This document shows, one piece after another, positions 1 through 9,527 of a DNA stretch of 35,126 bases. The stretch is from Magnetococcales bacterium (GTDB lineage Bacteria; Pseudomonadota; Magnetococcia; Magnetococcales; JADGCH01). The notes under the pieces are model-generated. The model ran no database searches, was not told where the DNA came from, and saw only the letters and a program-made list of their open reading frames with translations. How positions within the stretch are numbered: position 1 is the first letter of the stretch; each line of letters begins with the position of its first letter. The stretch lies in assembly GCA_015229115.1 (NCBI GenBank), contig JADGCH010000023.1, positions 1 through 35,126 on the forward strand, given 5' to 3'. The position numbers and the translations under genes were made by a program.

Positions 1-16
1 ACAGCAGGTTTGCACC

Positions 17-1564
17 ATGATTGACGATATCAAGAAGACCCTGTGGGCGGCGGCGGACAAGCTGCGCGCTAACATGGATGCGGCAGAATACAAGCACCTG
101 GTGCTTGGCCTCATTTTTGTCAAATACATCTCCGACACCTTTGCGGCTCGTCGGATTGAACTGCAACGGCGGTTTGCCGATCCAGCCGACGACTATTTCC
201 TGGCCGATGCCACGGCCGAGCAACTGGCCGATGAGCTGGAAGACCGCGACTATTACCGGGCCGATAACGTCTTCTGGGTGCCTGAGAGTGCGCGCTGGGA
301 GGTATTGCGTGCCGCGGCCAAGCAGACCGATATCGGCAAACGCATCGACGAGGCCCTGACGGTCATCGAAGCCGAGAACCCCAGACTGAAGAATATCCTC
401 GACAAGCGCTATGCCCGTGCCCAGTTGCCTGATGGCAAGCTGGGCGAGCTGATCGATCTGGTCTCCACTGTCGGCTTCGGCGAGGATGCCGGACAGGCGC
501 GTGATGTGTTGGGGCAGGTCTACGAATATTTTCTTGGTCAGTTTGCCAGTGCCGAAGGCAAAAAGGGTGGGCAGTTTTACACGCCGGCCAGCATCGTCAA
601 GACCTTGGTGGCTGTTCTGGCTCCGCATCATGGCAAGGTCTATGACCCCTGTTGTGGTTCGGGTGGTATGTTTGTGCAGAGTGAGCGCTTCATTGAGGCC
701 CATGGCGGTCGACGTGGTGATGCCGCCATTTACGGGCAGGAATCCAACCCGACCACCTGGCGGCTGGCGGCCATGAACCTGGCCATTCGCGGCATCGACT
801 TCAACCTCGGCCGTGAGCCAGGCGATACCTTTACCCGCAACCAGCACCCCGACCTGCGCGCTGACTTCATCCTCGCCAATCCGCCTTTTAATGTCAGTGA
901 CTGGTGGCATGGCTCGCTGACCGGTGATCCTCGCTGGCTTTATGGCGAACCACCGGCCGGCAACGCCAACTATGCCTGGTTGCAGCACATGCTCTACCAT
1001 CTCAAGCCGACCGGTCGTGCTGGTATTGTGCTGGCCAATGGTTCGATGAGCTCAAGCCAGAACAGCGAGGGCGACATCCGCCGTGCCATGGTTGAGGCTG
1101 ATGTGGTCGAGGTGATGGTGGCCCTGCCGGGCCAGCTGTTCTTCAACACCCAGATTCCGGCCTGCCTGTGGTTTTTGGCCAGACGGAAGAGCACGCGCAA
1201 GGGTGAGGTGCTGTTTATCGATGCGCGTAAGCTCGGTCGCATGATCAGCCGGTCGCAGGCGGAACTGGCCGACGAGGTGATTGACCGCATTGGTGCTACG
1301 GTTGCGGCATGGCGTGGTGGAACGGGTGACTATCAGGATGTCGCCGGCTTCTGCCGTTGTGTCACGCTGGCTGCGATTGCCGAGCAGGGCCATGTCCTTA
1401 CGCCCGGTCGTTATGTCGGTACCGAGGAGGCAGAACAGGACGACGAGGCCTTTGCTGACAAGATGCGGCAATTGACCCGCAAGCTGGGCGAGCAGATGGA
1501 CAGGGGGGCCGAGCTGGACCAGCTGATCCGGCGGCAGTTGCGGGGGCTTGGGTATGAGTTCTGA
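17..1564 (+). CDS. hsdM: Type I restriction-modification DNA methyltransferase subunit M
   Basis: Methylation subunit of a type I restriction-modification enzyme; it transfers a methyl group from S-adenosylmethionine to adenine N6 at sites chosen by an HsdS partner. The 515-residue protein has the HsdM N-terminal helical domain (about residues 5-140), then the methylase fold. The SAM-binding motif DPCCGSGG begins at D210 and the N6-adenine catalytic motif NPPF at N288. Length and order are normal for the family. The ATG lies 16 bases from the window edge, so the promoter and any upstream partner cannot be seen. It is followed by a DUF433/DUF5615 pair and then hsdR. No hsdS specificity subunit is present in the window, so the enzyme may be orphaned or served by an hsdS elsewhere. 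Identification as HsdM is secure. Confidence 0.95.
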   Translation: MIDDIKKTLWAAADKLRANMDAAEYKHLVLGLIFVKYISDTFAARRIELQRRFADPADDYFLADATAEQLADELEDRDYYRADNVFWVPESARWEVLRAAAKQTDIGKRIDEALTVIEAENPRLKNILDKRYARAQLPDGKLGELIDLVSTVGFGEDAGQARDVLGQVYEYFLGQFASAEGKKGGQFYTPASIVKTLVAVLAPHHGKVYDPCCGSGGMFVQSERFIEAHGGRRGDAAIYGQESNPTTWRLAAMNLAIRGIDFNLGREPGDTFTRNQHPDLRADFILANPPFNVSDWWHGSLTGDPRWLYGEPPAGNANYAWLQHMLYHLKPTGRAGIVLANGSMSSSQNSEGDIRRAMVEADVVEVMVALPGQLFFNTQIPACLWFLARRKSTRKGEVLFIDARKLGRMISRSQAELADEVIDRIGATVAAWRGGTGDYQDVAGFCRCVTLAAIAEQGHVLTPGRYVGTEEAEQDDEAFADKMRQLTRKLGEQMDRGAELDQLIRRQLRGLGYEF

Positions 1565-1583
1565 GCTTGTTGGGGGAGTTTTT

Positions 1584-1808
1584 ATGAATCACATCGATCG
1601 TATAACGGTTAATAGCCATCAGTGTGGTGGCAAGCCCTGTATTCGTGGTCTTCGTATTCGTGTCAAAGATGTCCTCGAAATGCTCGCTTCCGGCATGTCC
1701 CATGACAGTATTCTTGAGGATTATCCCTATTTGGAGCCCGAAGATATTTTAGCTGTTCTTGAGTATGCTGCACACCAGACAGACCATCCCGTTATAAGGG
1801 TAGCGTGA
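1584..1808 (+). CDS. DUF433 family protein, probable antitoxin
   Basis: A 74-residue protein with the DUF433 pattern: an N-terminal GGKPCIRGLRI segment, a helix-turn-helix-like middle (VKDVLEMLASGMS), and an acidic YPYLEPEDI stretch before the last helix. In other genomes DUF433 proteins are commonly encoded just before DUF5615 PIN-like proteins and are treated as antitoxins. I chose the ATG at 1584 because GGGGGAG lies five bases before it; earlier in-frame codons at 1548 and 1554 lie inside the end of hsdM and lack this site. The stop is one base before the next gene, so the two are probably co-translated. Codon use is visibly more A+T-rich than in hsdM or hsdR, consistent with later arrival. 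The antitoxin role is family inference. Confidence 0.8.
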   Translation: MNHIDRITVNSHQCGGKPCIRGLRIRVKDVLEMLASGMSHDSILEDYPYLEPEDILAVLEYAAHQTDHPVIRVA

Positions 1809-1809
1809 C

Positions 1810-2142
1810 TTGCGTTATCTGGTAGATGCCCAGTTGCCTGTTGCCTTGGCTCGATTTTTGGCTGGAACTGGACGGGAAGCTGAGCACGTTGCTGATGTTG
1901 GTTTAGCCGGCGCAGGGGACGCGGCCATCTGGAAATACGCCATCCAAACGGGTGCAGCGATCGTCACCAAAGATGATGACTTTGTAAAACAGAGCCATTT
2001 TGTTTCAAATGGCCCAGCTATTGTTTGGGTTAGGGTCGGGAATAGGAGTAAAAAACAGACCCTTCTCTGGTTCGAGAAAGTCGTTCCAGCTATCGAAGAG
2101 GCCTTATTATCCGGAGAGACCATTGTTGAAATTATTGGATAG
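1810..2142 (+). CDS. DUF5615 family PIN-like protein, probable toxin
   Basis: A 110-residue protein starting with MRYLVDAQLP, the typical opening of DUF5615 (Mut7-C/PIN-like) proteins. The conserved acidic residues are visible: D6 in the first strand, an AGDAAIW segment mid-protein, and TKDDDFV, which in PIN folds supplies metal-binding acids. Family members are thought to be ribonucleases paired with DUF433 antitoxins. The start is TTG at 1810, one base after the DUF433 stop, preceded by AAGGG. No in-frame ATG lies near the conserved N-terminus, so the TTG start is well supported. The pair occupies the gap between hsdM and hsdR. Toxicity is not shown by the sequence. Confidence 0.8.
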   Translation: MRYLVDAQLPVALARFLAGTGREAEHVADVGLAGAGDAAIWKYAIQTGAAIVTKDDDFVKQSHFVSNGPAIVWVRVGNRSKKQTLLWFEKVVPAIEEALLSGETIVEIIG

Positions 2143-2172
2143 GTTGCCTGATATTCGTCTGAGAAAGCTGCT

Positions 2173-5100
2173 GTGACCGAAGACCAACTCGAAAGGGAAG
2201 CGCTCGGCTGGCTCGCTAGCATCGGTTACCAGCATCTGTACGGTCCCGATCTGGCACCGGATGGCTGTGCGTCTGAGCGGCGCGATTATCGGCAGGTGGT
2301 GCTGGTCGAGCGGTTGCGTGCCGCCATCAACCGGCTCAATCCGGACATACCCGCTGCGGCGCGTGAGGATGGACTGAAGCAGGTGATTGATCTGGCCACG
2401 CCGGCTCTGCTGGCCGCTAATCGACAGTTTCACAGGCTGCTGGTTGCCGGGGTCAGGGTTCAGTATCAGAAAGAGGGTGACAGCCGCGGCGATTTTGTGC
2501 GGCTGATCGACTGGAACCAGCTAAACAACAACGAATGGCTGGCGGTCAACCAGTTTTCGGTCAAGGGTGCGCGCCATACCCGCCGGCCGGACATCGTGCT
2601 GTTTGTCAATGGTCTGCCGCTGGTGCTGCTGGAGTTGAAAAATCCGGTCGACGAGGAGGCCAACATCTGGAAGGCCTTTGACCAGATCCAGACCTACAAG
2701 CAGCAGATTCCCGACCTGTTCCAGTACAACGAGATCCTGATCATCAGCGATGGCAGCGAGGCGCGCATGGGGTCACTGTCCAGCAGTGCGGAACGGTTCA
2801 TGCGCTGGCGTACCATCGATGGTGTGACGCTTGATCCGCTTGGCCCGTTCAACGAGCTGGAGACGCTGATCCGTGGTGTACTGGCCCCGGCCATGCTGCT
2901 TGATTACCTGCGCTATTTCGTGCTGTTCGAGGAGGATGGCGCATTGGTGAAAAAGATTGCTGGCTATCACCAGTTCCACGCCGTGCGGGCAGCGGTCCAT
3001 CGGGTGGTTGAGGTATCGCACTTGGACCGCTCGGCGCGTGACAGGGGCAAGGGTGGTGTGGTGTGGCATACCCAGGGCAGCGGCAAGAGCATCACCATGA
3101 CCTGCTTCGCGGCGCGGGTGATGCAGGAACAGGCGATGGCCAATCCCACCCTTGTGGTCATCACCGATCGCAACGACCTGGATGGGCAGCTGTTTGGTGT
3201 CTTTGCGCTGGCCCAGGATCTATTGCGGGAGCAGCCGGTGCAGGCTACCACTCGGCAGGATCTGCGCGCTAAACTGAAAAACCGCGCCTCGGGTGGTATT
3301 GTCTTTGCCACCATTCAGAAGTTCATGCCTGGTGAGGACGAGGACACCTTCCCGTTGCTGTCCGACCGTGCCAACATCGTGGTCATGGCCGATGAGGCGC
3401 ACCGCAGCCAGTATGGTTTCGAGGCGACGCTGAAAGGCAAGCCGGGTCAGGAAAGATACCAGGTTGGATTGGCTCAGCACCTACGCGACGCCTTGCCCCA
3501 GGCCACCTTTGTCGCCTTTACCGGGACGCCGGTGGCGTCACAGGACCGTGATACCCGCGCCGTGTTTGGCAACGATATCCATGTTTACGACATGCAGCAG
3601 GCCCGCGAGGATGGCGCTACGGTAGCGATCTACTTTGAGTCGCGTCTGGCGAAACTGGCGTTGAAGCAGGATGAACTGCCGCAGATCGACGCCGAGGTCG
3701 ATGAACTGGCGGAGGATGAAGAGGAGCGGCAGCAATCGCGGCTGAAAAGTCGCTGGGCGGCACTGGCCAGGGTCGTCGGGGCGCAACCGCGTCTGGCCCA
3801 GGTGGCGGCCGATCTGGTAGCCCACTTCGAGGAACGCAACCGCGCCCAGACTGGCAAGGCCATGGTGGTGGTCATGAGCCGCGATATCTGTGTCCACCTT
3901 TACGACGAGATCGTCCGGCTGCGGCCCGACTGGGACCATGCCGACCCGGAGCAGGGGGCCATCAAGGTGGTCATGACCGGATCGGCCAGTGACAAGGCGC
4001 TGCTACGTCCGCATCTGTACCGTGCCAAGGTCAGAAAACGGCTGGAACAGCGCTTCAAGGATCCCAACGACCCGCTGCGGCTGGTGATCGTGCGTGATAT
4101 GTGGCTCACCGGCTTCGATGTGCCTTGTCTGCACACCCTCTATGTTGACAAGCCGATGCGGGGGCACAACCTGATGCAGGCCATCGCCCGCGTCAACCGT
4201 GTGTTTCGCGACAAGCCGGGTGGGCTGGTGGTGGATTATATCGGCATTGCCAACGAGCTGCAGAGCGCCCTGAAGGAGTACACCAACAGCAGCGGGCGCG
4301 GCCGTCCCACGGTCGATGCCGCCGAGGCCCTGGCGGTGTTGCTGGAAAAACTTGATGTGTTGCGGGGGATGCTGCACGGATTTGACTACAGTGGCTTCCT
4401 CACAGCCGGTCACAGGCTGTTGGCCGGTGCGGCCAACCACGTCCTTGGCCAGCCGGATGGCAAAAAGCGCTTGGCTGATACGGCGCTGGCGATGAGCAAG
4501 GCCTTCACCCTGTGCTGTACCCTGGATGAGGCTCGGGCGGTGCGTGAGGAAGTGGCCTTTTTCCAGGCCGTCCGGGTTATTTTGACCAAACGCGACAGCA
4601 GCCAGCACAAGCGTAGCGACGAGCAACGGGAACAGGCGGTGCGGCAGATCATCAATGCTGCCGTGGTTTCTGAACGCGTGGTCGATATTTTCGATGCGGT
4701 TGGACTGGACAAGCCCAACATTGGCATCCTCGACGACGCCTTTCTGGCCGAGGTGCGTGACCTGCCGGAGCGCAATCTGGCCGTGGAACTGCTGGAGCAG
4801 CTGCTGCATGGCGAGATCAAGGCCCGTTTTTCCGGTAACATCGTCCAGGGCAAGCGCTTTTCCGAACTGCTGACCAATGTTGTCAAACGGTACCAGAACC
4901 GTGCCATCGAAACGGCACAGGTGATTGAGGAGCTGATCGAGATGGCGCGGCAGTTCCGCGCCACGGCCCAGCGTGACCAGCAACTGGGTCTGACCGAGGA
5001 TGAGATCCGTTTTTACGATGCCTTGGCCGACAACGAGTCGGCGGTACGGCAACTGGGCGACGAGACGCTCAAGAAAATTGCTCGGGAGCTAACCGATCAC

Positions 5101-5274
5101 CTACGCCAGAACATCAGCGTCGATTGGTCATCGCGTGACAGCGTGCAGTCGAAATTGCGTCTGATGGTCAAGCGCATCCTGCGCAAGTATAAATACCCAC
5201 CGGATCATCAAGCCGCTGCGGTCGATCTGGTGCTGCAGCAGGCCCACGCACTGGGGGATGAGTGGGTATCCTAA
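2173..5274 (+). CDS. hsdR: Type I restriction enzyme subunit R (translocase/endonuclease)
   Basis: Restriction subunit of the type I system: an ATP-driven DNA translocase that cleaves unmethylated DNA at a distance from the recognition site. The 1033-residue protein has an N-terminal PD-(D/E)xK nuclease with D140 (RRPDIVLF) and E154-x-K156 (LELKNP). It is followed by an SF2 helicase motor with Walker A TQGSGKS (K305), DEAH at D407 and the TGTP motif, then a long helical C-terminal region. Start is GTG at 2173. The gene appears intact with all key residues. It ends in a 4-bp convergent overlap with a small DUF2281 gene. Full activity would need HsdM plus HsdS, and no HsdS is seen here. Confidence 0.95.
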   Translation: MTEDQLEREALGWLASIGYQHLYGPDLAPDGCASERRDYRQVVLVERLRAAINRLNPDIPAAAREDGLKQVIDLATPALLAANRQFHRLLVAGVRVQYQKEGDSRGDFVRLIDWNQLNNNEWLAVNQFSVKGARHTRRPDIVLFVNGLPLVLLELKNPVDEEANIWKAFDQIQTYKQQIPDLFQYNEILIISDGSEARMGSLSSSAERFMRWRTIDGVTLDPLGPFNELETLIRGVLAPAMLLDYLRYFVLFEEDGALVKKIAGYHQFHAVRAAVHRVVEVSHLDRSARDRGKGGVVWHTQGSGKSITMTCFAARVMQEQAMANPTLVVITDRNDLDGQLFGVFALAQDLLREQPVQATTRQDLRAKLKNRASGGIVFATIQKFMPGEDEDTFPLLSDRANIVVMADEAHRSQYGFEATLKGKPGQERYQVGLAQHLRDALPQATFVAFTGTPVASQDRDTRAVFGNDIHVYDMQQAREDGATVAIYFESRLAKLALKQDELPQIDAEVDELAEDEEERQQSRLKSRWAALARVVGAQPRLAQVAADLVAHFEERNRAQTGKAMVVVMSRDICVHLYDEIVRLRPDWDHADPEQGAIKVVMTGSASDKALLRPHLYRAKVRKRLEQRFKDPNDPLRLVIVRDMWLTGFDVPCLHTLYVDKPMRGHNLMQAIARVNRVFRDKPGGLVVDYIGIANELQSALKEYTNSSGRGRPTVDAAEALAVLLEKLDVLRGMLHGFDYSGFLTAGHRLLAGAANHVLGQPDGKKRLADTALAMSKAFTLCCTLDEARAVREEVAFFQAVRVILTKRDSSQHKRSDEQREQAVRQIINAAVVSERVVDIFDAVGLDKPNIGILDDAFLAEVRDLPERNLAVELLEQLLHGEIKARFSGNIVQGKRFSELLTNVVKRYQNRAIETAQVIEELIEMARQFRATAQRDQQLGLTEDEIRFYDALADNESAVRQLGDETLKKIARELTDHLRQNISVDWSSRDSVQSKLRLMVKRILRKYKYPPDHQAAAVDLVLQQAHALGDEWVS

Positions 5275-5483
5275 TCGGACCGCAAGGAACGCTGGTAATT
5301 CACGGCATCAATTTGACGTTGCTTCCAGGAACCGAAAGCAGCATGATCTTTGAGGGTACGATGGGAAACAACAGACAAGAAGACCGTTTTATTTTGTAAG
5401 GATGAAACAAAATCAAGAACCTCAATTTGCTTCTCCGGTGGTAGCTGAGCAGTAATCTGTTGAACTTGTTCCGCCACGGTCAT
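5271..5483 (-). CDS. DUF2281-like small protein
   Basis: A 70-residue protein beginning [19 protein letters not shown] followed by EVLDFVSSL, which matches the N-terminal pattern of DUF2281 proteins; these are small proteins often found as VapB-like antitoxins beside PIN toxins. The C-terminal half carries FGSWK, similar to the LKGLWK/FGSAK-type end of that family. No toxin gene is adjacent; the next gene on this strand is upstream hfq-hflX-groESL, beyond the groEL hairpins. The gene converges on hsdR with a 4-bp overlap of stop codons. The surrounding bases are A+T-rich relative to neighbours. Antitoxin function is a family-level guess, and it may be an orphan. Confidence 0.6.
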   Translation of the reverse strand: MTVAEQVQQITAQLPPEKQIEVLDFVSSLQNKTVFLSVVSHRTLKDHAAFGSWKQRQIDAVNYQRSLRSD

Positions 5484-5543
5484 CGCTATCTACCTTTCAA
5501 TTGAGTTGGAAAGGAACAATCGGGTTAGCTGACCCAGAAAAGC

Positions 5544-5585
5544 AGCAACGCCCCCGACGGCACCAAGGCCACCGGAGGCGTTGCT
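5544..5585 (-). terminator. Strong hairpin terminator downstream of groEL
   Basis: On the minus strand AGCAACGCC pairs with GGCGTTGCT across nearly self-complementary intervening bases (CCGG..GG/CC..CGG), then CTTTT follows. This fits a rho-independent terminator for the groESL operon. It may also limit transcription arriving from the other direction. Confidence 0.65.
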
Positions 5586-5601
5586 ACGAAGCATGATTCT
5601 A

Positions 5602-5622
5602 GCCTGGGGCATCGCCCCAGGC
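5602..5622 (-). terminator. First hairpin immediately after groEL
   Basis: Perfect 8-bp stem GCCTGGGG/CCCCAGGC with a 5-base loop, starting nine bases beyond the groEL stop. No good T-run follows, so it is more likely an mRNA-stabilising hairpin or an auxiliary element than a terminator by itself. Confidence 0.4.
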
Positions 5623-5630
5623 AACAGAAG

Positions 5631-7298
<1,668 letters not shown>

Positions 7299-7319
7299 CT
7301 ATAACCTTGTATTGCGAAA

Positions 7320-7613
7320 TCACTCTAGAACGCCCATGATATCGGTTTCGCGCATGATGACATATTCCTCGCCGTCAATCTTGACTTCGGTACCGGAATA
7401 TTTGGCGAACAACACTCTTTCACCCACCTTGAGGCCCATTGGACGTACAGTACCGTTCTCCAGCACGGCTCCATTGCCGACAGCGAGCACCTCACCCTGG
7501 ATCGGTTTTTCCTTGGCGGTATCGGGAATGATGATCCCGGTTGGGGTCTTCTCATCCTGCTCGATTCTTTTCACCAGAACCCGATCATAAAGCGGACGGA
7601 ACTTTGCCTTCAT
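7320..7613 (-). CDS. groES: Co-chaperonin GroES
   Basis: Seven-subunit lid of the GroEL folding chamber. The 97-residue protein begins [18 protein letters not shown] and contains the mobile loop segment [10 protein letters not shown], which contacts GroEL, and the roof-loop region. Length and ends are those of normal bacterial GroES. The ATG at 7613 has a strong AAGGAGGAA site (about 7623-7632). It is the first gene of groES-groEL, with a candidate promoter at 7711-7738 that overlaps the end of hflX. Confidence 0.98.
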   Translation of the reverse strand: MKAKFRPLYDRVLVKRIEQDEKTPTGIIIPDTAKEKPIQGEVLAVGNGAVLENGTVRPMGLKVGERVLFAKYSGTEVKIDGEEYVIMRETDIMGVLE

Positions 7614-7710
7614 GACTTTATACTTCCTCCTTCACAAAAACAGCACAGAAATACGACAGACGACAGAACCAACCAACCTGATGGGCTGTTGTATTCGTTA
7701 TTTGAGAGGT

Positions 7711-7738
7711 AATGTAGGACTGGATCCCGCAATGTCAA
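7711..7738 (-). promoter_or_regulatory. Candidate promoter of groES-groEL
   Basis: The minus strand reads TTGACA (7733-7738), 16 bases, TACATT (7711-7716), which is a reasonable sigma70 promoter. The same bases can be read as a heat-shock sigma32-like pair: CTTGACA, 14 bases, CCTACATT. No CIRCE inverted repeat is present upstream of groES. The -35 box overlaps the hflX stop codon. Confidence 0.55.
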
Positions 7739-8994
7739 GCAGGGCAGGCAAATTTTTTTAACGCGGTCTGCAGACGACCAGCCATGGGTGGCGGTAAAGC
7801 AACGGTCAGGATGACCTGCTCCTGCTGTTCCTGATGGTGCAACACCCGGCCCTGCTGCTGGAGCTGGACCAGTAACGCCCCCTCGGTCACCGGAACGGCG
7901 AGACGGAAGGTTGGCCAGTCACGGCTCATGGCTGTGACGATGGCCTGCCGCAACGCATCGATACCGTGTCCCTCACCGGCCGAAATGGCGATCGAATCCG
8001 GTAACAGCAGTCGGCGTTCGGCCAGCTCGTCCGGAGGTAGACGGTCGATCTTGTTGCAAACGGTTAACAGCGGCTTGTCTTCAGCGCCCAGTTCTTCCAG
8101 AACCTGCTGTACCGATTCAATCTGCTGTTGCCATTCTGGGTGGGAAATATCGACCAGATGCAGCAGCAGATCGGCGCTGACCAGCTCCTCCAGAGTAGCC
8201 CGAAAGGCGGCCACCAGCTGATGGGGCAAGTCACGGATAAAGCCGACGGTATCAGCCAGAATGAAGGACAGACCACCTGGCAGATCAACCCGGCGCATGG
8301 TGGGATCGAGTGTGGCAAACAGCTTGTCCTCCGCCATCACCTCTGCGCCGGTCAGGCGATTGAACAGCGTCGATTTGCCAGCGTTGGTGTAGCCTACCAG
8401 GGCCACCGTCAGGAAGTGATCGGCACGACGCGCCGACCGGTGCAGACCACGGGTCCGTTCCACCTGTTTCAGGGCGGCACGCAGAATGTGGATGCGTTCG
8501 CGAATGAGGCGGCGGTCGACCTCGATTTGCGTCTCACCCGGTCCCCCGCGCAGACCAACGCCGCCACGCTGTCGCTCCAGATGGGTCCATGAGCGTACCA
8601 GTCGTGACTGCTGATAAATCAGTGATGCCAGCTCTACCTGCAGACAGCCTTCGCGGGTCTGGGCGCGGGCGGCAAAAATTTCGAGGATAATGCCGGTACG
8701 ATCGACCACCTTGACGTTCAGGCGCCGCTCCAGGTTGCGCTGCTGCACCGGTGACAGAGCATGATTGAACAGCACCACATCAACCGGCCGCTGCTCTATC
8801 AACTCGATCAGACCTTGCAACCGTCCCTTGCCCAGAAACAGCGATGGCGAGTAGTCGGACTGGGGAACCAACAGCGTCTCCACCGGGACCAGTCCGGCGG
8901 TAGAGGCCAGATGGGACAGTTCCTGGGCCTGCAATTGCGCCAGTTCCAACCCAACATCACGCCTGACAGACTGGACCAGGATGGCGTTTTCCAC
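7735..8994 (-). CDS. hflX: Ribosome-associated GTPase HflX
   Basis: GTPase that binds the 50S subunit and splits stalled ribosomes under stress. The 419-residue protein has the glycine-rich N-terminal HflX domain (SLFLGKGRLQ and the GGVGLRGGPGETQIE linker near 144-158). The G domain follows, with Walker A GYTNAGKST (201-209), G3 DTVGF (248-252) and the NKID base-specificity motif. Translation starts at GTG 8994, which shares one base with the hfq stop (TAGTG), so the two are coupled. hfq-hflX adjacency is widespread in proteobacteria. The C-terminal tail is of ordinary length, and the gene looks intact. Confidence 0.95.
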   Translation of the reverse strand: MENAILVQSVRRDVGLELAQLQAQELSHLASTAGLVPVETLLVPQSDYSPSLFLGKGRLQGLIELIEQRPVDVVLFNHALSPVQQRNLERRLNVKVVDRTGIILEIFAARAQTREGCLQVELASLIYQQSRLVRSWTHLERQRGGVGLRGGPGETQIEVDRRLIRERIHILRAALKQVERTRGLHRSARRADHFLTVALVGYTNAGKSTLFNRLTGAEVMAEDKLFATLDPTMRRVDLPGGLSFILADTVGFIRDLPHQLVAAFRATLEELVSADLLLHLVDISHPEWQQQIESVQQVLEELGAEDKPLLTVCNKIDRLPPDELAERRLLLPDSIAISAGEGHGIDALRQAIVTAMSRDWPTFRLAVPVTEGALLVQLQQQGRVLHHQEQQEQVILTVALPPPMAGRLQTALKKFACPA

Positions 8995-9263
8995 TAACCG
9001 TTGTCCGGACCCGGACCATGATCCGGATCAGGCAAATCCTCCCCTGAAATGACCACATTACGCGATGGCATCACCGTGGAAATGGCATGTTTGTAAACCA
9101 TCTGGGTGACACTGTTTTTGAGCAGCACACAATAGTTGTCAAAAGAGGTGACAACTCCCTGAAGTTTGATGCCATTGACAAGAAAAATAGTTACCGGAAC
9201 CTTTTCCCGGCGTATGGTATTTAAAAATGGATCCTGAATATTGTGTATCACATGCCCCCCCAT
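8994..9263 (-). CDS. hfq: RNA chaperone Hfq
   Basis: Hexameric Sm-like RNA chaperone that helps small RNAs pair with mRNAs. Residues after the start show [20 protein letters not shown] (Sm1) and the diagnostic [11 protein letters not shown] (Sm2). I place the start at 9263 rather than the longer ATG at 9284, because GGAAGGAG lies five bases before 9263; this gives 89 residues. The tail [18 protein letters not shown] is short, acidic and Pro/Gly-rich. Short acidic tails in other Hfq proteins are reported to modulate RNA release. The stop overlaps the hflX start by one base. Identification is secure. Confidence 0.95.
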   Translation of the reverse strand: MGGHVIHNIQDPFLNTIRREKVPVTIFLVNGIKLQGVVTSFDNYCVLLKNSVTQMVYKHAISTVMPSRNVVISGEDLPDPDHGPGPDNG

Positions 9264-9268
9264 CAATG

Positions 9269-9276
9269 CTCCTTCC
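9269..9276 (-). promoter_or_regulatory. Ribosome binding site that fixes the hfq start
   Basis: GGAAGGAG on the minus strand, five bases before the ATG at 9261-9263. It lies inside the longer reading frame that would start at 9284 and therefore favours the shorter Hfq. Confidence 0.7.
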
Positions 9277-9314
9277 GCAGACATCCCCTGTCCATCCGTT
9301 GATTTCCCTGCCTC

Positions 9315-9344
9315 ATTCTATCATTCCTGACAGGCTATTTTCAA
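9315..9344 (-). promoter_or_regulatory. Candidate sigma70 promoter of hfq-hflX
   Basis: The minus strand reads TTGAAA (9339-9344), 18 bases, TAGAAT (9315-9320); each hexamer matches the consensus at five of six positions. It lies about 50 bases upstream of the chosen hfq start. The rest of 9345-9527 shows no gene. Confidence 0.55.
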
Positions 9345-9527
9345 GAAAAATACCTGTGTTTTACCCAACACCTTGCGAATCATTTATGTTATCCTGCTTG
9401 CTGGCGCCGTTTTTGTCAATAAACCATGTCATTTTGCAGTGCAGCATTGAGAAACGGGCCTCGACAGGATAGGATATCGGTCTTGCCTTGGGACCAGATT
9501 GGAAGCCACTACGGGATAGCGATACGG

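Noticed and set aside
4003-5052. Minus-strand frame of 349 codons inside hsdR
   Set aside because: It lies wholly opposite a well-conserved hsdR, has no recognisable motifs, and is explained by the high-G+C codon pattern of the real gene.
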